DNA of 64,000 bases, from contig CM035416.1 in NCBI GenBank assembly GCA_020310875.1, forward strand, positions 72,050,983 to 72,114,982, written 5' to 3'. Of the stretch, positions 9,681 through 19,599 are shown in pieces (positions within the stretch are counted from its first letter, which is position 1; each line of letters begins with the position of its first letter). The translations under genes were made by a program, and so were the position numbers. The notes beneath the pieces are model-generated. The model did not search any database. It was not told the DNA's origin and saw only the letters and a list, made by a program, of their open reading frames with translations. Source of the DNA: Ceratopteris richardii (Eukaryota > Streptophyta > Polypodiopsida > Polypodiales > Pteridaceae).

Positions 9681-11374
9681 ACATTTGCCATATGATCACC
9701 ACCACAGGTGTAACAACGCTTGTTCATTAGCACCCTAGGTTTACTAGAAACTCCTAGTTTCTGAGCCACTTTTTCTGCTAGGTCTTCTATCGAGTTAGAC
9801 AATTTTGTGGATGCTAGAGATGAACAGTCTGAGTCCTTATAGACGTTTGAGAGTTCCAACTCATCTCCTAAGTTTTCCTCAATGTCTATACAAATTCTTA
9901 TACATTGCTCTAGCATTCTGGGTTCTTTTAGGTACACGTAGGAGCGTAGTTTAGAGCTCAACAAGCCATCTAGAAACAATGACACTTGCTTCGCCTGTGA
10001 GGGTAGCTCTTGCATTGGACATTGTTCAACATATTGTCTAAACCTACGTCCTGCCAGTCTTACTGTTTCTTGAGGGGTTTGTTTAAAGCTATGAATCAAT
10101 GAAGACGTGTCATGTCTAATCCCACTTTTAGAGAATTCAGTGATGCATGACTCTAAAAAGTGATGGATGTCTCTAAATTGCCTCTGTTGCAATGGTTGGA
10201 ACCAAGTTAAAGCTGTATTCTTTAACGTTAGTCCAAATGCGTTGTATTTTGTGAACATGTCTTCGACTTGTTCTGCTCTTAGTACTTGCTTGAATTCTGC
10301 GACATGGTCATAGGGATCTCCTGTCCCATCAAAATAATTTTTCATTGATTTTACTAACTGAGTGGGTCTCAATATTCTTGCGTGTTCACGTGGTCTAGGT
10401 AGAGGAAAATCATCTCTACCACCTGGTATTCCATGATCTCTTTGTCTATCCGCTCTATTAGTGTCCGTGGTTGTTCTATCTCTCCCTATGGGATGAGTGA
10501 AGCTTACTTCGGGTCTTTCTTTATTCTTTTCTCTTTGATTTCCAAGGACTGATGATGTTCCTGCCCCTTGTTGACTTGTGTTCATGTTTGTTCTAGATGG
10601 AGGGAATACCAATTCACCTCTCCATGTGTATGTGTTTTTAGCGTGGTCAGGCACCACAAAGACTCTTTCTGAAGTCTCATCCAGGTATACAACCTTTCGA
10701 GGTGTATCCGGGTCCTTGAACTCGTATATCGTGATGATACCTACCTCACTAAGTAGTTCTGTCTTGTATCTCCAAAAGGCTTCATCAATTTCTTTATTTA
10801 CAAACAACTCTATGCTTCTGTTGTCTTGAGGGATCCATTCCGGGATTAGTACTCGTGTCAGTACAGATTTCCCTCTAGGTGTTCTAGGCTCTTCTAATGG
10901 TTCTTTTCCTTGAGATTTAGTTTCCGTCTCTAGCTGAATCACGCCAAATTCGTTGGCATTGTTTGGCTGCGTACTTAGGATGTACATCGTTCCTTCCTTG
11001 TCTATGTATGCATCTCTCTTAAATTTCACCACTGGACGTTCCAATCCAATGGGTTGATCGGGGTTGTGCATTTGCACCACTTGCCTTTGCAAACCATCCT
11101 CATAGATGCGAGCACCTAATCGGTTGGTTCGGAGAAACTCTAGTTGAGTCCTATAGGGTCCTTCTGGTTTTTCTAAATAGGCTACATTCGACCCTTCTTC
11201 TGGTCTTTCTGCACTAACTGCCATTTCTGATTCACTAGTATCTGAGCTCTCGTAGGGGTAATTACTATTCAATTGCTGAGCCCACGATCGTGTAGTAGTT
11301 CTTACACTTGCCTCTGATGACCTAAGGCTTCGCCGGTCTGACTTGCCTATATGTTTGCCCGATCTAAGGTTCAT
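9569..11374 (-). CDS. gag: Element A gag
   Basis: Starts at the ATG of MNLRSGKHIG (11374), the same start seen in C and E. The N-terminal 300 residues are family-specific. The retrotransposon gag core is near residues 330-480 (LVKSMKNYFDGTGDPYDHVAEFKQVL, ALTWFQPL, SLIHSFKQTPQETVRLAGRRFRQYVEQCP). A single zinc knuckle, CYTCGGDHMANVC, lies near the end, after which the frame leaves the conserved path and stops. Gag would form the cytoplasmic virus-like particle. About 600 residues, intact up to the knuckle. Region 11375-12146 is leader with no other signal seen, except a conserved block near 11960-12030 shared with elements E and F. Confidence 0.9.
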   Translation of the reverse strand: MNLRSGKHIGKSDRRSLRSSEASVRTTTRSWAQQLNSNYPYESSDTSESEMAVSAERPEEGSNVAYLEKPEGPYRTQLEFLRTNRLGARIYEDGLQRQVVQMHNPDQPIGLERPVVKFKRDAYIDKEGTMYILSTQPNNANEFGVIQLETETKSQGKEPLEEPRTPRGKSVLTRVLIPEWIPQDNRSIELFVNKEIDEAFWRYKTELLSEVGIITIYEFKDPDTPRKVVYLDETSERVFVVPDHAKNTYTWRGELVFPPSRTNMNTSQQGAGTSSVLGNQREKNKERPEVSFTHPIGRDRTTTDTNRADRQRDHGIPGGRDDFPLPRPREHARILRPTQLVKSMKNYFDGTGDPYDHVAEFKQVLRAEQVEDMFTKYNAFGLTLKNTALTWFQPLQQRQFRDIHHFLESCITEFSKSGIRHDTSSLIHSFKQTPQETVRLAGRRFRQYVEQCPMQELPSQAKQVSLFLDGLLSSKLRSYVYLKEPRMLEQCIRICIDIEENLGDELELSNVYKDSDCSSLASTKLSNSIEDLAEKVAQKLGVSSKPRVLMNKRCYTCGGDHMANVCPMHHNLKPTLVANTVQLREDTRIIRLRTTHTTSKP

Positions 11375-12146
11375 TAATTTTCTTCCTTGCACACTCAGTA
11401 CACGCTCAGATCGTCAATGATTCTTTGTTATTACTTTCTTGATTCTTTTTAGATTTCTTTAGATTCTTGTCTTAATGTATGCGTCAGGAATTCGACTTTC
11501 CATGGGACTTTGAGTTCTCGTTCCGTCAGACTTATGTTCTTTCCTTTAGGTTTTCGTGTCACACACCTTTATCTTTAGTCTTGGACTTGACAAATTTAAT
11601 TCTCTTGAACTTGAGGCGTTCCTATCGTCTTAAATCCACAATGCTAACGTTTATCCTAAGCTAAGAATTGATTGAGGGGGTTGAGTAATCTTCCAACCTC
11701 GAGTCAGCTTTTCTGGTTGCTCTGATGCCCAAGAAGCCGTGCTTCCCAAGCTTTATGCTCTTCACTACCTTGCCTTGGTTGCCCTTGATTGTCCTTGCTA
11801 GACCTGGAAAAATCCAATATTAGACCAATTCACAGTTGGATGATCAAGCACTTGAGTATATACACCTTTTAAGTCTCTTCCCTTTTGCCAAACTTTTTAA
11901 TGCTTGCCCCCTGGCTTTCTAGTCCCAAACTAGGTCAACCTCAAAATAGCTAGTAAGCTCAAAAAACGGACTTTGGATGAAAAAGTTATGACCGTTCAGG
12001 CCCTGGGGGGTAAAAACTGACAAACAAGTTTTTCTCCAAATATGAGCTAAGGGGTCTCCTATGAGTCTAATCACCTAAAAATTTCCCAAAAATAGCCCCA
12101 AAATTGGCCAAAAAATAAAACCCTAAAATTTGCGTTTGGAGTGGAC

Positions 12147-12880
12147 AATCGCGATGGTCTGAGATGATCGCGATGGTCTGGGACCGTCGTGATGGCGTGA
12201 AGGTGAACCGTCGCGATGGTCTAGACGTGAATGATCGCGATGGCGTGAAGGTGAGCAATCGCGATGGTCTGAAGTGCACGGTCGCGATGGTCCAAAAAGT
12301 GAACAATCGCGATGGCTCGATTAGGCGGACAATCGTGATGGTGTCAGTCAACGGTCAACGTGAACAATCGCGATGGTCCAAAGTGAACCGTCGCGATGGT
12401 CACAGATGCGATGGCTTGAGCCAATCGCGATGGTCCGGGCGCGATGGCGTGAGCCAATCGCGATGGTCAAAAATTCTGGTTGTCACGATGGTGTAAGGGT
12501 GTCGTCGTGATGGCGTGAAGTGTGAACCGTCGTGATGGTCTAGCTTGCCACGTGGCACCGTCGGCGCGATGGCGTGAGCCAATCGCGATGGTGTGGGGTC
12601 AACCGAACAGTCGCGATGGTCTGCGAACCGTCGCGATGGTCCAAATGAACCATCGCGATGGCGTGAGATCGTCGCGATGGTCCGGCCGAGCCGTCGCGAT
12701 GGCGTGAGCCAATCGCGATGGTGTGACACAATCGCGATGATCTGAGACCGTCGCGATGGTCCACCAAAATATGATTTTTTGCAATGCAAGTATGGATTCC
12801 TAGAGGAGCAAGTGTGCTCTACACGCTGGTGTGGTCGCCTTCTTCAAATTCCAAACTTTGCAGACCATCGCGATGGTCTG
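12147..12880 (-). repeat. Leader repeat array of element A, core TCGCGATGG
   Basis: About 28 copies of a 10-14 bp core (TCGCGATGGTCTG, TCGCGATGGCGTG and variants), spaced roughly 20-25 bp apart, lie between 12147 and 12766. One separate copy at 12861-12880 is a perfect 20-bp palindrome, CAGACCATCGCGATGGTCTG. Variants are mostly TCGTGA or TCACGA, the pattern expected from CpG deamination. The array sits in the leader between primer site and gag, the same place as the arrays of E and F, which use different units. Confidence 0.9.
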
Positions 12881-13176
12881 ACACAGTCGGAAATTTCTGA
12901 CAGAAACTGAGAATTCTACCTTTTCCAAGCTTTCCTGATGCATTGGAGCTCTGTACCTGCAAGAAAACTCAAGAAAACAAAAGTACACACAAGCACAAAA
13001 GCTCTCTCTCACTCTCTCGCATGCACAAATGAGGGGAAATGAGGAGAATGGGTGGATATGGTGAATTTTCTGATTTTTTTGGAGATGAAGATGATGATGC
13101 GGTGATGAAGATGGAGTGTGGGGGAGGTGAAAAACACTAAAAACAAGTAAAAACAACAACAAAAACTGAAATTTTT

Positions 13177-13184
13177 ACCTTCCA
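13177..13184 (-). promoter_or_regulatory. Candidate 5' splice site in element A leader
   Basis: On the minus strand GTTGGAAG/GTAAAAATT lies about 55 nt past the primer site. Element F has GTTGGAAG/GTAAAA and C/E have GTTGGAATG/GTAAGTAG at the same distance. It pairs naturally with the acceptor upstream of ORF3. Interval 12881-13176 otherwise shows no coding signal. Confidence 0.45.
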
Positions 13185-13231
13185 ACGCTACTTCTTGCTA
13201 TACTCTTAAAATCACACATTCGTCCTAGACT

Positions 13232-13252
13232 CGATCCCCGGCAATGGCGCCA
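13232..13252 (-). promoter_or_regulatory. Primer binding site of element A (tRNA-Asp-like)
   Basis: TGGCGCCATTGCCGGGGATCG on the minus strand, eight bases past the LTR end. It fits the 3' end of plant tRNA-Asp as used by Athila/Tat-type elements (recalled, not searched). Confidence 0.75.
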
Positions 13253-13259
13253 AATTTGG

Positions 13260-13514
13260 TGGTGCTCTAGCACAATGGTGAGAACCACGTTAAGTAGCTC
13301 CACCTTCTTAATGTCAATCCGCGGAAGAGATAGGAGTGATATGAAGATCGTGAATGTGAGATGAAGTGAGAGTGAAGGTGAGAAGCATAGAAATGCACAC
13401 ACACATACACACACACTACGAAGAGACAAGCAAGACACAATGGAAGGTGAGAAATCAACTCTATTACTCAAGAACACTATTACAAGCTCAAAAGAACTCT
13501 AACCTCAAACAAGC
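13260..13514 (-). repeat. Element A 5' LTR, downstream piece (R/U5 side)
   Basis: Ends in CACCA at 13260, followed by the primer site. It contains a TG/CA-rich tract (13380-13420) shared with the LTRs of C, D, E and F. It is separated from the rest of the LTR (28583-28965) by element B. The five bases 13510-13514 (CAAGC) are B's target duplication. Together the two pieces give an LTR of about 638 bp. Confidence 0.85.
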
Positions 13515-14233
13515 TGTTGTAGTATGCCCTTGGGAGCCAAGACCCACACCACCTTGCATGGAAGCAAGAAGGAAGGCCCAAGAAAGACTCTCCTTTCATC
13601 CACCCCATCCTCCACCATGTTCAAGCCATTGGCCATCAGCCCGCAGCTATGCCACATGCTTGAAAATATGGAGCAATGGGAGTCAAGGATCCTAGTCACA
13701 TATGTAAAATACAAGACAATTGCAACACTCTACTTACACACAAAGGAAATGCTAGCATGCACACACACCTCACTCTCACACTCTCCAAGACTAAATACAT
13801 ATATGCACAAAGCCTTAAGAGAAAGGAGAGTTCTTCCATTGAAAGGATTTTACATGAGAGCACGACCAAAAAGCCCCCTCAGTACAAGAAATGAGCCTCT
13901 ATATATAGGCTAGGCACATTCTCCCATGTGCTCTTTTTGACTAGTCAAAAAGGAGCACATGCTTTCTAACTAACATATCTTTTGATATCTTGGAAAATAT
14001 TCCCAAATCTCAAGGAAATGGGAGCGTGGGAATTTCTCAACGTGGGATTTCTACATATGTGCAAAAAGGTGGATGTATTTAAGATGCTTCCACACTATAG
14101 CATAAGGAAAATATTAAAAAGGGCTTAGGAGAGTGTTCACATGAGCACATCTCCTAAATGCAAAAAAGAGATATTTTTATGAGTACTAGAGGGTGTCATT
14201 ACATAAGAGGAATTGTGGGCAACCCTTATAACA
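13515..14233 (-). repeat. Element B 3' LTR
   Basis: Same sequence as 27825-28577 apart from one 29-bp unit (ATACATATATGC...) present once here and twice there, and the last bases. It has a TATA-like CTATATATAG at 13899-13908 and an imperfect 35-bp palindrome at 13926-13960, upstream of the TATA on the minus strand. Confidence 0.9.
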
Positions 14234-14253
14234 CTCTCCTCCTCCTAGACTTT
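14234..14253 (-). promoter_or_regulatory. Polypurine tract of element B
   Basis: On the minus strand AGTCTAGGAGGAGGAGAG directly precedes the LTR start TGTTATAAGG. This is the expected plus-strand primer position and fixes B's orientation. The remainder up to 14720 is B interior with no coding signal. Confidence 0.8.
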
Positions 14254-14725
14254 ATCGTCCTCGACAAAGCTAAGATAGGAGAAGCGTACATTGCTGAACT
14301 GGTCCAAGTTTGAGTCTTCAACTCTTCAAATCTGCAGTTCTTCAAGTCTTCAGGTCTTCAATGTTGAGCGACACAATCCCCTTGGGGGGCAGTCAGCCCA
14401 ACCATGTACACAGCAGCCTCTGTTGCCAAATATGAAGCAATCCCTCTGAGCAAGTCTTTAGAGGACCTGAAAACAATCTTCCCACAGGATGGCTGGGAAA
14501 GTGGACACAATCCCTAAAATAGGGCAGTCAAACACTGAAGTAGCTCAAGTCCAAAATCTAACAGCACACCCTGAGTAAGAAAGAGATTGACAGGGCACCA
14601 CCAGCTTTGGCATCCATCAAGCTTCCTGATTGGTGAGTGTGCACCATCACCATCATGTAGAAAGCACTTTTAGTATCTTGTTGTGTGTAGATAGGACTTG
14701 AGACATAGTTCCCTAGAAGGGACAG

Positions 14726-15748
14726 TGTTGAGCCCATAAAAGTCATGTTGGTCAAAGTCAAGTGCAGTCAAAGTCAACAGGTCAAAGTCAACAAGGTCAA
14801 GGTCAAAGTCAACAGGTGCAAAGTCAAAGTGCGTAAGTGCAGGTGTCAAAGTGCACAGGTAGTGCACAATGAATTGTCCACAAAGGGTAAATTGGAGAAA
14901 ATGGGTTGCAGGTTGCAGAGGTACTTTCTCTAATTTCCCTAAGGTTCAAAGTGTGTTTTAAAGTGTTTTGGAAGGTTCAGGTGAACCCCCTCTTATGTGT
15001 AAAAGTGAAGACTTAAAAGGAAACATGAAGGTATGTGAAGCGGCAAAAGTGTACGCACAGGTGAAAGTATGGCCCCCCCATTAAAATTTTTGGTTTTAGA
15101 CTAAAGTCACTACAGGACAAAACAGTGAGTAGTTGGCTGCCACTTGTGAGAGCAATCTTGGGACATCAAAGTGAGCACCAAGATTCACTTGCAGTTAGGA
15201 GCGTACGGGATCGACACACTCAAATCAAGGAAGAACCATTCTTGGACCAATCTTAGAGTAAGCAAGAAGAGCATAGGCTAAGGGGAGCAAGAGAGAGAAG
15301 TGCAAGAGTCACCAGAGTACGTCGCACAGAAGTGGAAGTGCAAGGTGCATAGAGAGTGACCAAGGATTTTGGTGCAGAGAAGTGCTAAGCTATAGTTCCC
15401 CCAAGTATCTCAAGGTCCTTTGGCAGTGTACGCTTGCCGACAGCAGGTATTCACTCCTCCCCCTTTGTGGAAGCTTGGTGCAAGGTGTGCACAAGGAGAA
15501 GCTTGAAGCAGGTGGAGGTTTGTTGCAGAGGAGGTCGGCAGCAAGAGGACATTGGGATATTGGATATTTTGTAATTGGGCACTCTGTGGGATTGTGCACA
15601 GAGGTATTGGTGTATCTTGTATTTCAAACATTGTACTTTTCTTACTGTAATCAAATGGCAGAAACTTCCAAGGTGTATTTTCTCTTTTGGTCTTTTCATT
15701 TTCTCCTACAAACCCTCAAACTCCTTCTTGTCAAAGAATCCCCCAACA
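14726..15748 (+). repeat. Element N 5' LTR
   Basis: 1023 bp, TG...CA. The first 130 bp are dense in GTCAA repeats (see the separate entry). No clear TATA box was seen. Confidence 0.93.
14745..14835 (-). promoter_or_regulatory. Cluster of about ten W-box cores in N's U3
   Basis: AGTCAA and GGTCAA occur about ten times in roughly 90 bp. Read on the minus strand each is TTGACT or TTGACC, the W-box core bound by WRKY factors. The same cluster is in the 3' LTR at about 20671-20760. Several copies form the direct repeat GTCAAAGTCAA. Binding is an inference from sequence. Confidence 0.55.
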
Positions 15749-15752
15749 AATT

Positions 15753-15770
15753 TGGCACGCCCGATGGGAC
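15753..15770 (+). promoter_or_regulatory. Candidate primer binding site of element N
   Basis: TGGCACGCCCGATGGGAC starts four bases past the LTR. It differs from the Asp-type site of the other elements, so N belongs to another lineage. I do not assign the tRNA. Confidence 0.6.
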
Positions 15771-15908
15771 TTCCAAGGAGCTTTGAGCATAGGAGAAGAT
15801 ATATTGCCATTGGAGAGCAATATTCCAGTGTCGACAACACTACTCCAGTGGGCAAAAAGGTACATACTTTTATCAAGTGTCTCATTTTAAGTGGACTATG
15901 AATAGCTC

Positions 15909-16733
15909 ATGACCGCGACCCGGTCACAAACCTTGAGGATCAAGTGCAAGCAGACAAGAAGAAAGACGAACAGAAGATCATCGAGTCCACTTTCATCGAC
16001 TTCATCGGTAGGAAGCATGGCAGGACAAGTGGACCTAGAAATCTTGCTCTCCAGATTAAACATAAAATTTCCCTCCTTCAGAGGTTTAGCCCATGAGGAC
16101 CCAGATGAGCACATTCGAAGATTTCTTGCATTATGTAAGACCAGAGGGCTAATGGGTAGGGAAGATGCTTTCTTGATACTCTTCCCCGCCACATTGGAAG
16201 GTCTGGCAGACAAGTGGTTTAGCCAGTTTGCTGAAAATCACTTTACCTCTTGGGATTTGATGAAAGAGGCTTTTAAATATCAATTTCAGCATGGCAATAC
16301 GGTTGAGATCATTATAGAAGAATTGGAAAACTTGAAATTGGGTCCAGGAGAAAAGTTCCCAGAGTTCGTGACCAGGGCCAAAGCACTAATGGCTAAATTA
16401 CCGGATCCACCACACGACTTCTTTGTCAAGAAATGGTTAGCCAAACCTCTACCTGTGGTCACCCAATGCAAAATAAAAGAGTTAGTGCTACCTACTGCCT
16501 CTGTTGAGGAGTTCATCAATACGGCCACACGCTTGGAACAGATAAGGCACCAGTATGGTGCAACTTCTTCCCAACCATCATATGGTACAGAACTGGAGGA
16601 CCCAGTGAGCCAGTTAAGAAGGGAATTGGAGGGCTTGAAGAGAAATAAGCCCTACAAAGAGGAAGAGAATGTTGTTGCTCAGTTGAGAAGAGAGATTGAA
16701 GCACTAAGGCTCCAAAAGGAGGAGGAGGCCTAG
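15909..16733 (+). CDS. gag: Element N gag
   Basis: ATG start at 15909, 274 codons. A basic N-terminus leads into a retrotransposon gag core (residues about 45-190: IKFPSFRGLAHEDPDEHIRRFL, LADKWFSQF, SWDLMKEAF, GPGEKFPEFVTRAKAL). The C-terminus is a charged coiled coil (LRRELEGLKRNK, LRREIEALRLQKEEEA). It ends at TAG 16731-16733. The next frame begins in the same register and continues the coiled coil, so gag and the following nucleocapsid/protease were one frame or are joined by stop readthrough. Confidence 0.9.
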   Translation: MTATRSQTLRIKCKQTRRKTNRRSSSPLSSTSSVGSMAGQVDLEILLSRLNIKFPSFRGLAHEDPDEHIRRFLALCKTRGLMGREDAFLILFPATLEGLADKWFSQFAENHFTSWDLMKEAFKYQFQHGNTVEIIIEELENLKLGPGEKFPEFVTRAKALMAKLPDPPHDFFVKKWLAKPLPVVTQCKIKELVLPTASVEEFINTATRLEQIRHQYGATSSQPSYGTELEDPVSQLRRELEGLKRNKPYKEEENVVAQLRREIEALRLQKEEEA

Positions 16734-18821
16734 GCAGAGGAATTGGCTCAGTTGCGACAGGAGTTGCAGGAGCTCAAAGGAGGTGGCATCAAGAGTGGAC
16801 TTTGGTGTTCCATGTGCAGCAAACAAGGGCATATAGTAAGTGAGTGTCCTCTGTTAAGTGTAACTTGCCAATTATGCAGAAAAGTTGGTCATGAGGCCCA
16901 TGAATGCCAATCAAGGGGAATGCCTGCAACGACATACTGGACACAAGGAGGATCCCTACCAACCACAAATGTGATGGCTGCTGCCCCCAATCAAGGTAAC
17001 ACTTATAACCCTAGACAGAGGGATAATTTTGGAAATGGGCCTAGAAGGCCAATTATTTGTTTCAGATGTGGAGACTGTGGGCACTATCAAAGTAGGTGCA
17101 CTCTTCCAGAAAATGCCCCTCCTTGCAGAAACTGCCCAGAGGCCAGAGACCATTATACAAATTGTTGTCCTAAGAATCAAGCCTCTTCATCTGGGCCCCA
17201 TATTCAAATGATTTCTGTGCAGAAAGAAGAAAGGGTAGATCAGGTTAAGGTGCCATCTCCATCTACCAGGGTGGTGCATTTAGAAGAAATTGAATCTTTT
17301 ACAGTGCAGACAAGAAGCAAGGGGAAGGCTCCAGTGGAAATAGGCCAAGAATCAATGATTAATGGATTAAACAGAGACAAAGGTGTGTCTGAAGAAAAAG
17401 CCAACCCAAGTGCAAATATAAGGCAAAAAGAAAATTTCACAGGTACCAGTGATGCCATTGAATATGCATTCAACAGGGCTCATGAGCAGTTTGATAAGTC
17501 AAATGCAGCCCATGCTCTTAAGGAATCAGAAGCTTCCAAACTACTGAAGTCCATGAAAAAGGAGGTTAGTATTTTTGATTTAATAAAGATGGATGGGAAG
17601 TTCAGGTCAGAACTCTTGCAGATAATTGATGAAATGTCCACAACAAGTTTAGTGGCAAAGGCTGCTGTTATGCATAAAGATAGATGTTTAGGGGAAGCAC
17701 CCCTAACAGATTACAAGAGCCCTCGGCTAACAGTCTCTATTAAAGGTCATGAGTTTCAAGGAGTTATTGTGGATGGTGGTTCTGGCATTAACTTGATGCC
17801 TGAATATACCATGAAAAAGATTGGAATATACCCTTCACGACCTGCCAACTTCATTGTAACAATGGCAGACCAAAGCATAGTAAGGCCTATTGGTGTGGTC
17901 CCTGGAGTTCCAGTCAAAATACAAGGTACCATCTTTAACCTGGACTTTGTTGTTTTAAGGCTGCCACAGGTAGAAGGAAGTTTCCCCCTGTTAATTGGGA
18001 GACCTTGGTTAAGGCATGCCAATGTGTTGCATGACTGGGGCAAAGACACAATGTGGGTAAAGCAGGAGGGAAAAGAGTTGCAGCAGATAATTTTAGAAGA
18101 AGGACCAGACAATCAGAGAAATACTAGTATGATGCAGACAATTGGTATTTGTATGGAAGAAGAAGTGGTGGACAACCCAGAAGCAGATCTATTTGAAGGA
18201 GCAGATTTATATGAAGATGAAAACATGTTGGCTTGGCTCCATGCAGAAGACCCATCTTCCTGCTATGGAATTTTCCCAAACTCAAGTAGAGAAGAAGCCT
18301 ATGAAGAAAAAGAGGAAATCACTCAGGTTGAAACAGTCTCAGTCCAAAGCCATGGAAAAGAGAAGAAAAGCAAGGTACTCCTTAAGTGTAGCCCTGATGA
18401 AGATGCTTCAAATCATATGTCAATGGCCACTGTTTTATGGATCCTGGTATGGATATCAATTGTTATGTCAAGTTTAATGATAGCAAGTGCAGGGCTTTAC
18501 AAGACTGCGGAAGGAGCACCTGCAAGTCTTTGGAAACAGAGGGTTCCATTGGATGAAGTTGCTGGAATAGTAAAAATGGAATTTTGCAGATTAAGTCATA
18601 AAGTTGCTGGAGGAGCTAACATTATAATGAAGCATTTAGGGTGCCCCTATCAGATGCTCAGTGTGCCCAAGGAGAAGACAAAATCAATGAAGTGCAGTAC
18701 AAATGCAAATTATGGAGGAGTCTCTCTGAGTCAACAATACAAGGCTCAAGGCCTATCATCAAGTCAACTGAAGTTTTATGGATCCCCTGGAACCTGCAAT
18801 AGTTGTCCAGGTTGTACATAG
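16734..18821 (+). CDS. Element N nucleocapsid and protease, with a C-terminal hydrophobic segment
   Basis: In frame with gag after one TAG. Four zinc knuckles come first (CSMCSKQGHIVSEC, CQLCRKVGHEAHEC, CFRCGDCGHYQSRC, CRNCPEARDHYTNC), then a retropepsin with VIVDGGSGINLMP near residue 340 and LLIGRPWLRH near 420. An acidic stretch follows (about 470-540). Residues about 561-583, counted from the ATG at 16743, are strongly hydrophobic (ATVLWILVWISIVMSSLMIA) and look like one membrane helix. The last 110 residues match nothing I know. RT, RNase H and integrase are absent. Confidence 0.85.
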   Translation, partial: AEELAQLRQELQELKGGGIKSGLWCSMCSKQGHIVSECPLLSVTCQLCRKVGHEAHECQSRGMPATTYWTQGGSLPTTNVMAAAPNQGNTYNPRQRDNFGNGPRRPIICFRCGDCGHYQSRCTLPENAPPCRNCPEARDHYTNCCPKNQASSSGPHIQMISVQKEERVDQVKVPSPSTRVVHLEEIESFTVQTRSKGKAPVEIGQESMINGLNRDKGVSEEKANPSANIRQKENFTGTSDAIEYAFNRAHEQFDKSNAAHALKESEASKLLKSMKKEVSIFDLIKMDGKFRSELLQIIDEMSTTSLVAKAAVMHKDRCLGEAPLTDYKSPRLTVSIKGHEFQGVIVDGGSGINLMPEYTMKKIGIYPSRPANFIVTMADQSIVRPIGVVPGVPVKIQGTIFNLDFVVLRLPQVEGSFPLLIGRPWLRHANVLHDWGKDTMWVKQEGKELQQIILEEGPDNQRNTSMMQTIGICMEEEVVDNPEADLFEGADLYEDENMLAWLHAEDPSSCYGIFPNSSREEAYEEKEEITQVETVSVQSHGKEKKSKVLLKCSPDEDASNHMSMATVLWILVWISIVMSSLMIASAGLYKTAEGAPASLWKQRVPLDEVAGIVKMEFCRLSHKVAGGANIIMKHLGCPYQMLSVPKEKTKSMKCSTNANYGGVSLSQQYKAQGLSSSQLKFYGSPGTCNSCPGCT

Positions 18822-19540
18822 TCTTTTCTCGTCATTTTTTACTTAAGTTTAGTAGTTTTATTTATCCATTTTATGTTTGTTTCTTGAGTTTTAGCAAATC
18901 TAGCAGCCATTTCATCAACTTTGCAAAGGTACAATTTTTGGAATTTTTAGAAAATTTTTTCTAAATTTTTCAAGCATTTTTTTGAATTTTTCTAGCATTT
19001 TTCTCCTTTTTCCGATGTCATTTTCTTTCATATAGGAGGAATAAATGGAGGCTCTCTGTGGTTTGATGAAGGATTTTTAGGCTAAACATGTAGAAAATTT
19101 CATGAGAAAATTTTCAGAATTTTTTTGGCCAATTTTTGGCATTTTCTCAGATTTTTCCTTCATTTTTCTCTATTTTGGATTATTTTTCATTAAAAAAAAA
19201 AAAAAAAAAAAGAGGGTTCAGGAATTTTGGATTTTTTAGGAATTTTGGATTTTTCAGGAATTTTGGATTTTTGAGGATTTTTTGCCCCCCCCCCCTGCCC
19301 CCCCCCCCCCCCCTGCCCCCCCCCCCGCCCCCCCCCCCTGCCCCCCGCCCCCCGCCCCCCCGCCCCCCGCCCCCCCGCCCCCCCCCCTGCCCCCCGCCCC
19401 CCGCCCCCGCGCCCCCCCGCCCCCCGCCCCCCGCCCCCCGCCCCCCCGCCCCCCCGCCCCCCGCCCCCCGCCCCCCGCCCCCCCGCCCCCCCGCCCCCCC
19501 GCCCCCCCCCCCCCGCCACCCCCCCCCCGCCCCCCCCCCG

Positions 19541-19599
<59 letters not shown>

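Noticed and set aside
12147..12766. CRISPR-like array
   Set aside because: Spacers are short, irregular and partly similar to the repeat, units vary, and the surroundings are a plant retrotransposon leader.
12067..12789. Repeat-protein-like frames (NRDGVKV, PSRWFTPS) over the A leader array
   Set aside because: Same reason: low-complexity translation of a non-coding array.
15382..15786. Small open frames repeated at 15382-15786 and 21308-21709
   Set aside because: They lie in the two copies of N's LTR and are identical only because the LTRs are.
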